Positions 21,143 through 31,034 are shown, numbered from the stretch's first letter. The stretch: DNA of 64,000 bases from Pyrus communis (GCF_963583255.1 NC_084807.1:23891572-23955571), one strand, 5' to 3'. Translations and numbers: made by a program. The notes: a model not told the origin generated them from the letters alone.

Positions 21143-23164
21143 TTAGGGGTAGTAGCGCTTCAAAAATCTGCCGTTGATGGGGCTGATCTTCAACCCGTCT
21201 TCTGCCATGATTAAGTAAGCGCCATTGGTGTAGATCTCTTGTATTACGTAGGGTCCATCCCACTTTGATGTGAACTTGCTTTTTGTCTTATGAGTTGTAA
21301 TGATAGGCCTACGCGATGCTAGCACGAGATCTCCGGCTTGGAAAGACCTTGGGCGGACTTTCTTGTTGAATGCCTTGGATAACCGTGCTTGGTAGCATTC
21401 CAAGTGTTGTTGAGCTTCGAGCCTTTTCTCATCCAGTGCTTCCAACTCCTGAAGGCGCAACTTTGCATTTTCTTCATCAGTCAAGCCTTCTTGTATAGCC
21501 ATCCTTAGTGAGGGAATTTGACTTTCGAGCGGTAAAACAGCTTCTACGCCATATACGAGAGAATAAGGTGTAGCTTGGGTAAGAGTCCTATGTGTAGTCC
21601 TATATGCCCAAAGTGCTTCACTTATTCTTTCATGCCAATCTCTCTTTGTTCGGCCGATTACCTTTTTCAGGAGGTTGCACAGCGTCTTGTTGAATGCTTC
21701 CGCGAGGCCGTTGGCCGGAGCATGATACATGGAAGACTTGTGCTGCTTGAACTTGTATTTGTCGCAAAGCTCGTCCACGAGTCGGTTGGAGAACTGCTTT
21801 TCGTTGTCAGTGATAATGTAGCGAGGCACCCCATATCGGTGGATGATATGCTCCTTGATGAAACGAACAACAGTTTCCTTTTTTACTTCCCTTAAAGGGA
21901 TGGCTTCAGCCCACTTGGAGAAGTAATCTGTTACAGTTAGGATGTAAGCTTCCCCTGCAGATGACTTTGGCGTAATTGGTCCTACAACGTCCAATCCCCA
22001 TGCGTCGAACGGCCATGAAGCAACAGTAGGGTGTAATGGTTCAGGCGGTTGATGTATGAAGTTGGCGTGGAATTGGCAGGCTTGGCACCTTTTGGCGTGT
22101 TCCAGGCAGTCCTTCACCATGCTCGGCCAGTAGTAACCCATTCTTTTAAGCCGGAAATGTAGCTTTGGTCCAGACTGATGTGCCCCACACACACCTGAAT
22201 GTGTTTCTTCCATGGCTAGATTAACTTCTTCCTCACCTAGGCATCTCAGGAGCACTCCTTCAAAAGAGCGTCGATAGAGTGTTCCTTTGTAGTAAAGGAA
22301 GCGAGGTGCTCGTCGACGTATTTCGGAACGGTGTCTGAGATCATCTGGAAGCTTTCCGTGCTCTAAGTAGTCGATCAGCGGCTGTCTCCACTCTTCAGCA
22401 TCGACTGAAAGTACTGAGATGACATTTGTATCATCTAGTGACATTTCATTAACGAACGGAATCACCCATCTTTGGCAAACTGGCAGGTCTGCAACTTCAT
22501 CTTTTCTTAGTGTCATACTCGAGGCTAGATTGGCGAGAGCGTCTGCCATTTGATTTTCCTTTCTTGGCACATGTTCTAGTGTCACAGCTTCGAACTTTTG
22601 TAGCAGTTGGGTCGCTAGCCGGAAGTATGGGACGAGATCATCTTTCCTCACCTCATATTCAGTTAAGAGTTGATTGATTATGAGCTTGGAATCGCCATAT
22701 ACCTCAAGAGCTGTGATTTCCATGTTGATCGCCATTTGGAGCCCGATGATCAATGCTTGGTACTCAGCAACATTGTTGGAGCATAGCTCATTCAGTTGGA
22801 AGGAGTAAGGTAGTATTTGCCTTTGTGGCGACATGAATACTACTCCTGCCCCCGCTTCGTTTGCTCGTGCGGATCCGTCGAAGAACATCGTCCATGTTGG
22901 GAAGATGTCGATGTAGAACACCTCCTCGTCAGGCAAGTAGTGTTTGGTGCTGTTCGCAGTTTCAGCTCGTGCAGGCAAGGAGCGTTTGGTGCCGTTTGCA
23001 GTTTCAGCTCGTGCAGGCAAGGAGCGTTTGGTGCCGTTTGCAGTTTCAGCTCGTGCAGGCAAGGAGCGTTTGATGCCGTTTGCAGTTTCAGCTCGTGCAG
23101 GCAATGAGCGTTTTGGTGCCGTTTGCAGTTTCAGCTCGTGCAGGCAATGAGCGTTTGTTGTCAC
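21143..23164 (-). CDS. RNase H-integrase polyprotein fragment (Tat element)
   Basis: 673 codons. Residues 1-75 are copies of the 14-residue unit LPARAETANGTKRS, encoded by a 42-bp minisatellite. RNase H follows with acidic residues D96 (FDGSA), E134 (NVAEYQA), D158 (YGDSKL) and D208 (MADALAN). Integrase has its zinc finger H322, H329, C360, C363 and the catalytic triad D392, D453, E489 with 35 residues between the last two, as in retroviral-type integrases. The C-terminus (to GRFLKRYYP) looks complete. All catalytic residues are present, so the enzymes may be active. No reverse transcriptase lies upstream; the frame begins in repeats. The natural start codon is uncertain, as the ORF's own first codon lies in the minisatellite. 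Confidence 0.85.
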   Translation of the reverse strand: MTTNAHCLHELKLQTAPKRSLPARAETANGIKRSLPARAETANGTKRSLPARAETANGTKRSLPARAETANSTKHYLPDEEVFYIDIFPTWTMFFDGSARANEAGAGVVFMSPQRQILPYSFQLNELCSNNVAEYQALIIGLQMAINMEITALEVYGDSKLIINQLLTEYEVRKDDLVPYFRLATQLLQKFEAVTLEHVPRKENQMADALANLASSMTLRKDEVADLPVCQRWVIPFVNEMSLDDTNVISVLSVDAEEWRQPLIDYLEHGKLPDDLRHRSEIRRRAPRFLYYKGTLYRRSFEGVLLRCLGEEEVNLAMEETHSGVCGAHQSGPKLHFRLKRMGYYWPSMVKDCLEHAKRCQACQFHANFIHQPPEPLHPTVASWPFDAWGLDVVGPITPKSSAGEAYILTVTDYFSKWAEAIPLREVKKETVVRFIKEHIIHRYGVPRYIITDNEKQFSNRLVDELCDKYKFKQHKSSMYHAPANGLAEAFNKTLCNLLKKVIGRTKRDWHERISEALWAYRTTHRTLTQATPYSLVYGVEAVLPLESQIPSLRMAIQEGLTDEENAKLRLQELEALDEKRLEAQQHLECYQARLSKAFNKKVRPRSFQAGDLVLASRRPIITTHKTKSKFTSKWDGPYVIQEIYTNGAYLIMAEDGLKISPINGRFLKRYYP

Positions 23165-23290
23165 CTTTTAGGCTCGTGCGAACGAGGAGCTTGTGGTGTC
23201 GTTTGCAGTTTCAACTCGTGCAGACAAGGAGCTTTTGGTTATCGCCTTTTAGGCTCGTGCGAACGAGGAGCTTTTGGTTGTTGTTGTTGA
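22930..23290. repeat. 42-bp minisatellite at the pol deletion point
   Basis: About eight units. The first five (22967-23140) are near-identical, with GCTCGTGCAGGCAAGGAGCG and TTTGGTGCCGTTTGCAGTTTC. The remaining copies diverge and carry a second block CACCTTTTAGGCTCGTGCGA. It sits exactly where protease and reverse transcriptase should be. Confidence 0.9.
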
Positions 23291-23294
23291 TTTG

Positions 23295-25058
23295 TCAAGT
23301 GATCTGGGAGAGGCGTTCCTCGCAATCTTCATAGGAATGAGCCTGGACCGAGTAATTGAAGAAGTCTTCTGGGAAGAGGTCGCACATTGTGATGGGGATG
23401 GACGATCTTTGTGTCGAAATTTCATTGTCTCCAACAGTTTCACATTGTTCTGGAGGTTGACAAGAGCTGTTTTGCCCCATTTTCGACTGATAAACTTGTG
23501 GACAAGATGGTTGCTGCTTCTCCAATTTCTTCGAAGCGATATTCGAAAGGCATTCCTCACAATCTTCATAGCAAGGAGCCTTGATCGAGAATTTGAATAA
23601 GTCTTCAAGGAAGAAAAGATCCCGCATAAACGATCTTTGTGTTGAAATTTTCTTATCTTCAACATTTTCACATTGCTTTGGAGGTTGGCGAAAGCTGCTT
23701 TCCCTCCTTTCTGATTGGTGCACTTGTGGAGAAGATATATGTTTCTCGTGCAGTTTCTTCGGAGTGACATGAGTCCATCCTTCAATTTCACTTGACTTGG
23801 AACATGCCCTCAACAGTCGAGGTGAAGACTTTGAGTCGAAAGAGCCAGAAATGACATCTTTCTTAGGGATTTCATCTTCAGTGCCGTTCTCTTGGGTTTG
23901 TTGGCATGAAGATTTGCCAGTGTGGACGATGATGCGCCTCTTTACCTTCAGTGGTCCTTTTGTGTCGACCTCTAGGATTGCTTGGCGCTTCATCCTTGAA
24001 GGAATCAAGCTTCGAACGTCGCCTTTTTCTGCTAACCCATCGAGCTTTTCTTCCTTTGGTGTTGTCTTCCTCTTTCCAAAAGGCTTCTCATTATCTTCAA
24101 ATCTTTCCGAAGCTGATCGTCGCAGAGGAGAGATAGCTGTGTTGCTTTGTTTCTTAAGCTTTAACAACCTTTCAAAAACAGAGCTTTGGGATGTTGGCAC
24201 GTTAAGCCTCTTGAAGACGGAGGTTCGGCCTTGACTACCAATGCGATTAAGCACTGAAATTCTGGAGCTTGAATGGCTCATCCTATCGAAGACCGACGTC
24301 CGAGGGGCGGGTTTAGGCTCTTTTTGGTCTTGTTCAATGCTCACGCTGATGTGTTGAGCGCTAGCTTTCTTCACTTTGCTTGAAATCTTCACGGGTGTAT
24401 TTGGTGTGAAGCCAAGTCCAGCTTTGTTGTTGTCAACTCCGTAATCATGCTCCTTCAACTTCTTTTGAGTCTCGGTGAGGTCACGATCTTTGTCATTGAC
24501 GGTGTTTGAAACCTTCTTTCCAAGATTTGAAGAGGAAGCAAAGTCATGCCTAGCCTTTGACATGAGTTCGTAGGCATTTGGGTTAAAGCCTTCTTCGGTC
24601 TTCTTAGTTGGAAGAGAGCTTGGTTTCATTTTGATGCCATGCTGTGCCTTCAGACGGTTGATGAGTCCGGCGGTTTGCAAGTTTTTCTCCTCTGCAGTCC
24701 GTGTGAGCTTTGCGATTGCTTCATTCATCTGAGCTAGCTGCTCCTCGATTGAAGTTACTCCAGTGGTCATGACTTGCATGGTTGTACTGCCGCTTGAATC
24801 AGCGTCGGAGAGTAGGGACTCTGAGTATTTCCTCAGGCTTTCCCCTCTTGATGCCCTTAGCGAGGCTAGGGTGATCACAGGCTCGTGCCTCAGGTGCTCT
24901 TGTTCCTTTGACAGAGTTAATGCAGGGGCGGAAGCTGCGGCAAAAAGAGCTCTTGCCTTACTTCGGGTTATGGTGCCCGAAATATCACCACTTGCGGCGA
25001 TGATGTTCTTGTTCTTTGCTTTGATTGCAGGAACAGCTTGATCCTTTCTTGATGCCAT
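23295..25058 (-). CDS. Gag-like polyprotein, internally deleted (Tat element)
   Basis: 587 residues from ATG 25058, about 45 bases inside the PBS. The frame is open further upstream into the LTR, but this is the first ATG after the primer site. Residues 22-38 (ASGDISGTITRSKARAL) and the heptad-like segment at about 102-140 (VTSIEEQLAQMNEAIAKLTR) are the usual N-terminus of such gag proteins. From about residue 165 the protein switches to wording normally found between protease and reverse transcriptase (TQKKLKEHDYGVDNNKAGLG at 197-216, then repeated SVFDR/SVFKR motifs). No capsid fold, CCHC knuckle or DTG/DSG protease motif is visible. The last roughly 160 residues are an imperfect tandem duplication (PQVHQS...CEECLSNI and PQVYQS...CEERLSQI). 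The frame has stayed open despite the deletion. Confidence 0.75.
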   Translation of the reverse strand: MASRKDQAVPAIKAKNKNIIAASGDISGTITRSKARALFAAASAPALTLSKEQEHLRHEPVITLASLRASRGESLRKYSESLLSDADSSGSTTMQVMTTGVTSIEEQLAQMNEAIAKLTRTAEEKNLQTAGLINRLKAQHGIKMKPSSLPTKKTEEGFNPNAYELMSKARHDFASSSNLGKKVSNTVNDKDRDLTETQKKLKEHDYGVDNNKAGLGFTPNTPVKISSKVKKASAQHISVSIEQDQKEPKPAPRTSVFDRMSHSSSRISVLNRIGSQGRTSVFKRLNVPTSQSSVFERLLKLKKQSNTAISPLRRSASERFEDNEKPFGKRKTTPKEEKLDGLAEKGDVRSLIPSRMKRQAILEVDTKGPLKVKRRIIVHTGKSSCQQTQENGTEDEIPKKDVISGSFDSKSSPRLLRACSKSSEIEGWTHVTPKKLHEKHISSPQVHQSERRESSFRQPPKQCENVEDKKISTQRSFMRDLFFLEDLFKFSIKAPCYEDCEECLSNIASKKLEKQQPSCPQVYQSKMGQNSSCQPPEQCETVGDNEISTQRSSIPITMCDLFPEDFFNYSVQAHSYEDCEERLSQIT

Positions 25059-25102
25059 TTGCGTTTTTCGATGATTTGAGGATAGAGATGAGAGGTAGAG
25101 AT

Positions 25103-25120
25103 GTCCCACCGGGCGTGCCA
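25103..25120 (-). other. Primer binding site of the Gypsy element
   Basis: TGGCACGCCCGGTGGGAC lies four bases inside the 5' LTR on the minus strand. It begins with the TGG expected for pairing with a tRNA CCA end. I have not identified the tRNA. Confidence 0.75.
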
Positions 25121-25124
25121 AATT

Positions 25125-26514
25125 TGTGAACACGAAAGATTCCTTGAAACAAGAAACCAGAATAACGTGTACAAAATAATATTTTTGTGTTTATGATTTT
25201 GGGGTTACGATCTCTCTCAAATTTGGTCCTCTGATTCTATTTCGTAGGGTGTAGGTTTGTGGATGAGTTGTTGATCCAAAGGGCCGTCGGGGCTTGATCT
25301 AAGGATGAACAGTTGATGAACGGATCTTCAAGGGGCGTTGGGCTTGATCTTGAAGAACGGGTGTATGGATTTCTTCAAGGGGCTTTTGGGCTTGATCTTG
25401 AAGGTTGATGGATGAGCAGATCTTCAAGGGCTTTTGGGCTTAGTCTTGAAGAACGATTGGATGTGTGGATTTGTTTGTGCTGTTGATCCAAGGGGCCGTT
25501 GGGGCTTGATCTTAGGATGAACGATGAACACTTTCTTCAAGGCCCGTCGGGGCTTGATCTTGAATAATGGTTGTGTGGATTTCTTCAAGGGCTTTTGGGC
25601 TTGATCTTGAAGGTTGATGGATGAGCGGATCTTCAAGGGCTTTTGGGCTTAATCTTGAAGAACGATTGGATGTGTGGATTTGTTGAGGTTGTTGATCCAA
25701 AGGGCCGTTGGGGCTTATGCTTAGGATGAACGGATGAACACTTTCTTCAAGGGCCGTCGGGGCTTGATCTTGAATAATGGTTTAACGAAGAAACGAAGAG
25801 AGCTTTCTTGATCCTTCGGGATTTGCTTGAAAGCTTTAGAGTTTCAAAGCTTCAAGGATTTGGGGAATTCTCTTCCAATTTGGGAGTAGAGAAATGTATT
25901 TGTGAATTGGTTGATGCTTGATACCTTGATGGAGAAGCCTATTTATAGGCTTTGAGAATGAATCACCACCACAAAATATTTTTTTCCTTGCCAAGCACCA
26001 TTGCCTAATTTTCCCACTTAATGCAATATTGAAATTGAAGTGGTGTAACTTATGGCCTAATTTCCCACTTAATACCATTTTAAACTTGAAGTGGTCTAAC
26101 TTATGGCCTAATTTCCTACTTAATGCAATATTGAAATTGAAGTGGTGTAACTTATGGCCTAATTTCCCACTTAATACCATTTTAAACTTGAAATGTGTAT
26201 GCTTTGTCATTGCCCAAATGAGAAAAACTTGCTTTGATCCGTAATGGATTGAAGTGTGCTTGCCTTGTCATTGCCCAACATGAGAAGAAAAACTTGTTTT
26301 GATCCTCAATGGATTGAAATGTACTTGCCTTGTCATTGCCCAAAATGAGAAGAAAAACTTGTTTAATCCTTCAAGGGTATTTCTTCCTATTTTGTTGAGT
26401 CACACGCCATGTGTACAATTTGTACAACACGTGGCGTATGCCATGTATGCCTTGACATGTCAAAACTTTAATGCATTGGTGAACATTTGTTTTACTGAAA
26501 TTTCGATGTCTACA
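25125..26514 (-). repeat. 5' LTR of the Gypsy element, with promoter
   Basis: 1390 bp, nearly identical to the other LTR. Both differences noticed are C in the 3' LTR against T here (near 26117 and 26459), the second within a CG. That pattern fits cytosine deamination. The minus-strand TATAAATA at 25940-25947 is the likely promoter for the element's transcript, so R would begin about 30 bases downstream, near 25910. Confidence 0.95.
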
Positions 26515-26814
26515 GTATATTCCTATCCCTACCTAGCACGAGGCCTTTTGGGCGCTTACTGGCTTCGGGTTCCATGGGAATTCCGAAGTTAAGCGAGTAG
26601 CGCGCGAGAGCATTCCCAGGATGGGTGACCCATCGGGAAGTTCTCCTGTGAGTTCCCAAAAACAAAACCGTGAGGGCGTGGTCGGGGCCCAAAGCGGACA
26701 ATATCGTGCTACGGTGGTGGAGCGGGCCCGGGAAGTGGTCCCACTCGGGCCGGGATGTGACAATCACACCCTTATTAAACTCATTAATTTCAATTCAAAA
26801 TTTTCCAAAATATA

Positions 26815-27390
26815 AAAAATAAAATCAAAATAAGTTTGTACCCATTAAATTTTTATAAAAGAATTATAGGTACCCGTTCTTAAATATACCAATTTGTTAT
26901 ATGAAAAATGTACCCTTTTTTTAATATAAAATGTATCCATTTTTCATATAAAATTCATTCAATCTTTTCTCTAATCCATTTTTCAAACTTATATGGGTAC
27001 ATTCTATTTCGTTGATTTAAGAATGTATCCATGTCAAGTTTAATAGAAGAAATGCTTAATAATTATTAAGTCTAATATCATTTTTTTTTTTTTTTTGAAA
27101 AATGTACCCATGTTTTGGTTAGTTTTTTTATGAACGTACGTACCCATGTATACACATAATATATTGGACAGTATAATTTATCTTTAATATTTTTAATCAC
27201 ATAAATTATGAGTTTTTATTTAGAATCTCATTAATATAAATAACTACAAATTTTATTTTTAGTTTAAAAATAAAATAACCTACATAGAAATACATTATTA
27301 CATTAATGTCAGGGACTTCGATCAAAAACTAAAAATCACAAAAATTTTAGTCGAAGAACATTGATAGTTAGGGACCGCATCCAAAATGTC
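26815..27390 (-). repeat. AT-rich element with repeated GGGTACA-type motifs (copy A)
   Basis: Many TGTACCC / GTACCCA motifs in AT-rich DNA, followed by TAGGGACCGCATCC near 27372. The mirrored arrangement appears at 31640-32560, so these look like two diverged copies of one family in opposite orientation. Boundaries approximate. Confidence 0.45.
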
Positions 27391-28928
27391 CCAATTAAAA
27401 ATGAGGCAATTCGTGGGTTTCTAGGGTTCTATGCATGCTATGCAAAAATTCGGGAGAGAGAAAGGAGAGAGTGAGACAAATTAGATTTGTGACTTATAGA
27501 TTAAGTTTCTAGGGCTCGAATCGCGACCTCAAAACGCAACCTTAAAATCGTAGCGGACAAAATCAATCAGACAACGAACATCAATTGGTGCGGGACACCA
27601 GACAGAGAGAGCCAGAGAGAGGGTGTTGGCATGCAAAATTTCCCATGCGAGCGTTGGAACCCTTTGTCAGTTTAAAAATGCCTTTTGGAGCCTTGAGCAG
27701 GCCTTAGACTCTTTTAAATGAGTTATTTGTTAGTGTCAGGTGTGCCCGTGTTGTCTTAGACCAACAAAAAGATTGTATGGTGTTATTCTAAGGTCATAAA
27801 TTTGCACGAAGTAAACTGAATTTTTAATCAAGAAATTGTGTCATAGAGAGGAGTTAAATCTATGTTAAGTTCTTTTTATGCCTTGTTAAGCCAAGAACTT
27901 TAAATATTTCTTTGTGTGTGCAAAACAATAATCACAAACAGTTCGAATCTTGGTTCAACTCATTTTGTAATTATCATATAAATGTAAGAACAGAATGTAA
28001 GACAAGTTACATTAAAACGGGAAAGAAAGGAAAAGATAGGAAGGAAGTGAAGTTAAATGTTTATCAATTATTGAACAAAGAAGTAATAACTTGAAAAACA
28101 ATGTAAGAACTTGACAGGAAGTGCAAAATGCAAGCAATCAGGCAAAGATTAAACTTATTCGAGCAAGTTCAATTTCCAGTCGAACAAGATCTTGCTAGTA
28201 ACTGAAGTGTTTTGAAACAAAGTTTTAATACAAGAAATTGGTACTACAAGCAATGTAGCAGAGTTTTAAAGTGAAATACAAAGAAAAATATAGGTTTTAG
28301 AGCTTTAAAGTCTTTTTATATGTTAAGTTGAGTGTTTTTATCTTCTGTCTTTCTGCTTCCTTTTATAGAACATGCCTTACTTCGAGTTCAGGCCTTTCCT
28401 TCTCAGATTAATCATCTCTAAACCCAATTGCTGATGTGACTGTTGTTAGAGAATTAACATTAGCTAGAGTTCTTCACAAAGATTGTTCACATTAAATTAA
28501 TGCATTCCACATATCATAACCTTGTTTTACATCAAGATCAGGTCAAATCTTTGAATGATAAGGGGACAAAAGAAATCATACATGCAGACGCGCACACACC
28601 TAACTACCAAAGCAACTAAAATGTACGTATAAAATATTTTGCTGCAAATTGGTCGCCTGCTACCTGCTAACTGCAGATAAGGACTATACACAACAAACAC
28701 CATAGAATTGTACAGGGTCACATTTTTAATTGAGAAGAACAAGTTGCAGAAATCAGGCCATGCCAAACACAATGAGGTGACCAAAAGGATCCAATGTGAC
28801 AGCCAGCTAGATATTACCCACAAAGTTAACAAATAACTCACGTCCCCACAAAAGCAATTATAATAAGTAATGACGAACCATAATATATATATATAACCCT
28901 AATATAAACATATGTGTGTGTGCATATG
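27391..28928. other. Intergenic; no supported gene
   Basis: A GA-rich patch near 27455-27475 and 27600-27625. Stretches near 27650-27960 give broken frames faintly like retroelement RNase H, but too weak to call. The rest shows nothing recognisable. Confidence 0.4.
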
Positions 28929-29062
28929 GCCTACTATCCTAGTCGATAAGGTGTTAGGTTTCTACTCATGCGTCCCGGGTTTGAAACTCCCCCTCCCTCA
29001 AATTATTGTAAAAGTTTCGAACTTTCCTCCTCTCCTTAATAATAGTAAAAAAGAAAAATTAA
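28929..29062 (+). mobile_element. SINE-like element
   Basis: TAGTCGATAAGGTGTTAGG (A-box-like region), GGGTTTGAAACTCC (B-box-like), and an A-rich tail after CTCCTTAATAATAGT. The layout is that of a tRNA-derived SINE and matches 10922-11046. Confidence 0.5.
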
Positions 29063-29148
29063 AAAAGAAATACACACACACATATTTATATATGTGTGTG
29101 TGTGTTTGGGGCACATAGTTTCTGACACGCCTTTTGGAAAATATTTTA

Positions 29149-29301
29149 GGGAACTTTAATGAAAAGTTTCCGGCACTGTTCACTTTAACGAAAAACCATA
29201 TTTTTACACTAAAAAGTCAATCCTGGTACTATTCACTTTACCTTTTATTTTGTCCTTATCGTTAAAACTTAAAGTTTTCAAGCCCTTTTCATTAGTTTTC
29301 C
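29149..29301. mobile_element. 153-bp MITE (TA target site)
   Basis: Starts GGGAACTTTAATGAAAAG and ends CTTTTCATTAGTTTTCC, imperfect inverted repeats, with TA on both sides (29147-29148 and 29302-29303). A TA target and short TIRs suggest a Tc1/mariner-type MITE. No ORF. Confidence 0.65.
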
Positions 29302-29303
29302 TA

Positions 29304-29890
29304 ATATTTTAATATTGTGTAGCTTTGACTGCTACTATAAATAAATGACTAAGATTGAAAATAAAAGATCTAAATAGTTGTAAAAATTAAATCTAACGGC
29401 TAAAACACCCGTAATATTGAATGATAAATAGCATTGAAACCACACCTCATATTTTGGCACACTTTTTTTGTGGTTCCCATTTTGTATTTTTTTTTCAAGA
29501 ATCCTCAGCCCTCAGCCATCTATATTTCAATTCATCACGCATTAGATCATCATTACAAAAATTAAAGAAATCCAAATTATTAAGACATTTATTTGTAGTG
29601 AAGAAAATGGACAAATACACATTTACAAGTAAACACTAAAATGACTACCAGTTAATCAAACGTTCATATAATTTTGCATCTGGGTGATTTTTGGTAGAAA
29701 TGATTTTTTATGTAAAACCTAAAAAATAAACAGTTTGATCATTGAAATACATTATGGAGTGTGCCCTAAGAAAGTTTGTCCAATATGGTTAGGATTAAGG
29801 GCACAATTTTTAACACGCATTTTGGCATACTTTCTTAAAATTTTCATTCTGTAATTTTTTTCAAAGATCCAAAATCATATGAATACCCAT
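29304..29890. other. Intergenic AT-rich DNA
   Basis: Two related segments with TTTTGGCA(C/T)ACTTT (29455 and 29822) suggest a degraded duplicated repeat. No gene. Confidence 0.3.
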
Positions 29891-29895
29891 ATTAT

Positions 29896-30502
29896 TAAAG
29901 AAAGTTGAGGTTCCACCACAAAATAAATTTGCAATATAGGGAGTAACTCAATCTCTTATAAATCTTTGGATAGTTTTTGGTCCCTCACCAATGTGGACTT
30001 CGTCCTTATATTCTGGAAGAGGATCCTCTCCGGATCCACTAGGATCCACACATCCTAACCGTTTATCGTAAATCGTGCGGTCAATTTTTGTCAAATATTA
30101 TTTGTGTTTAATTTTAAATAATAAAAAATTCAAATGATTTCTGACCGCACGATATACAATGAAAGGTTAAGATGTGGGGATCATTAGGATCCCCACAAAT
30201 TGGATCCAGATGGGATCCAATTCCTTATATTCTCATATGTGGCAAATTTTCAAGTCTAACACGTGGACACACAAACGGGGTGACGAGGAGCATGTGTGAC
30301 CATTGGTCTTCACAAGTGGGCTAACCTGGAGCAAGTGTGACCATTGGTCTTCATAAGTGGGCTAACCTGTTCTGATACCATGAAGAAAGTTGAGGTTCTA
30401 ACATAAAATCAATTAATAATATAAGAAGTAACTCAACTTCTTATAAATCTTTGTATAGTTTAGTATCTCACCGATGTGAGACTTTGTTATCGCATTCTCA
30501 CA
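29896..30502 (-). mobile_element. Small TRIM retrotransposon with a MITE nested in its 3' LTR
   Basis: Minus-strand order: 5' LTR 30381-30502 (122 bp), primer site TGGTATCAGAAC (30369-30380, initiator tRNA-Met type) directly after it, a short interior, and 3' LTR 29896-30237. The 3' LTR is 123 bp after removing the nested MITE (208 bp) and its 11-base duplication. The LTRs share AGAAAGTTGAGGTTC, AGTAACTCAA-TCTTATAAAT and CCTCACC-ATGTG blocks. The outer duplication ATTAT is at 29891-29895 and 30503-30507. The interior contains a 41-base direct repeat (30289-30370) around GTGTGACCATTGGTCTTCA. No coding capacity. Confidence 0.8.
30015..30222. mobile_element. Foldback MITE nested in the TRIM LTR
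   Basis: 208 bp, ends GGAAGAGGATCCTCTCCGG and its imperfect complement, inner arms with ATCGTGCGGTCA and TGACCGCACGAT. Flanked by the 11-base direct repeat CCTTATATTCT (30004-30014 and 30223-30233). The ends resemble the foldback elements at 1614 and 30838; the core differs. Confidence 0.8.
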
Positions 30503-30837
30503 ATTATCGTTTGCATGTGAGGGTCCAAAACCCTAATTCCTTATATCGCAGAGTCTGTCCCACTTCTAACATGAAACCAGATTGAAAGCGCCATTGACTT
30601 TGATGCCAAAAAGGCTGGGTCAGGTTAGTGAGGGGTGTAGGGCAGGAAGGGTGTCCTGAGCACTACTAATTGATTTGTCCTTTATGTTTCAAGACCCACT
30701 AATTGAATCCACGTGACAATGAAAATCCATGTCCATACTAACCCTAGCTCTAGCTCCAGTGAGAAACAAACAGGTGCGGACGTATTGTATCTGAAAATAT
30801 TAAACCCTAGCTAGTGTCGATGTTTTTACATTTTCAG

Positions 30838-31025
30838 GAGTCCATATCTCTTCCATCAAGATCATCGGATCAAGTGATCCATGTCTTTGAAATTTCATCC
30901 AACAACTCACTTGTTTTAACCCCTTAAAAGCTATAATAATTTCTTGATGTTGGATTAAATTTCAAAAGTCCGGATCACTTAATCTAGTGATCTTGGTGGA
31001 AGAGATCCGGAGAATATCTCTTCTC
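30838..31025. mobile_element. Foldback MITE, 9-bp duplication
   Basis: Flanked by CATTTTCAG (30829-30837 and 31026-31034). Arms carry TCTCTTCCATCAAGATCA and TGATCTTGGTGGAAGAGA. The inner TTGAAATTTCATCCAACA motif is shared with 1614-1813 and 35359-35556. Confidence 0.75.
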
Positions 31026-31034
31026 CATTTTCAG

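Larger units (their letters stand above)
16821..26514 (-). mobile_element. Non-autonomous Ty3/Gypsy (Tat-type) LTR retrotransposon
   Basis: 9694 bp on the minus strand with two 1390-bp LTRs (25125-26514 is 5', 16821-18210 is 3') and target duplication GTATA (16816-16820 and 26515-26519). The LTRs run TGTAGACATC...GTTCACA on the minus strand. By eye I found only two differences between them, so the insertion is young. Order: 5' LTR, PBS, gag-like ORF, minisatellite, RNase H-integrase ORF, antisense ORF, repeats, PPT, 3' LTR. Protease, reverse transcriptase and the capsid core of gag are missing. An antisense ORF between integrase and the 3' LTR is known from Tat-lineage elements. Confidence 0.93.
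16420..26762 (+). mobile_element. Complete Cassandra element, split by a later Gypsy insertion
   Basis: 5' LTR 16420-16706 (287 bp). Internal region 16707-16776 (70 bp) with primer site TGGTATCAGAGCC just after the LTR, complementary to initiator tRNA-Met, and polypurine tract CTAAGGGGGGTGGAT before the second LTR. The 3' LTR is in two pieces, 16777-16820 and 26520-26762, together 287 bp once the GTATA duplication is counted once. Outer flanks are CTCAC (16415-16419) and ATCAC (26763-26767), a duplication with one change. The element codes for nothing, so it depends on other elements for movement. Confidence 0.93.

Noticed and set aside
22817..23150. Plus-strand frames over the 42-bp repeat (Phe-Ser-Ser-Cys-Arg-Gln repeats)
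   Set aside because: They are the reverse reading of the minisatellite in the pol ORF.
27650..27960. Weak likeness to retroelement RNase H region with several stops
   Set aside because: No catalytic motif and the likeness depends on loosely chosen residues; could be chance.
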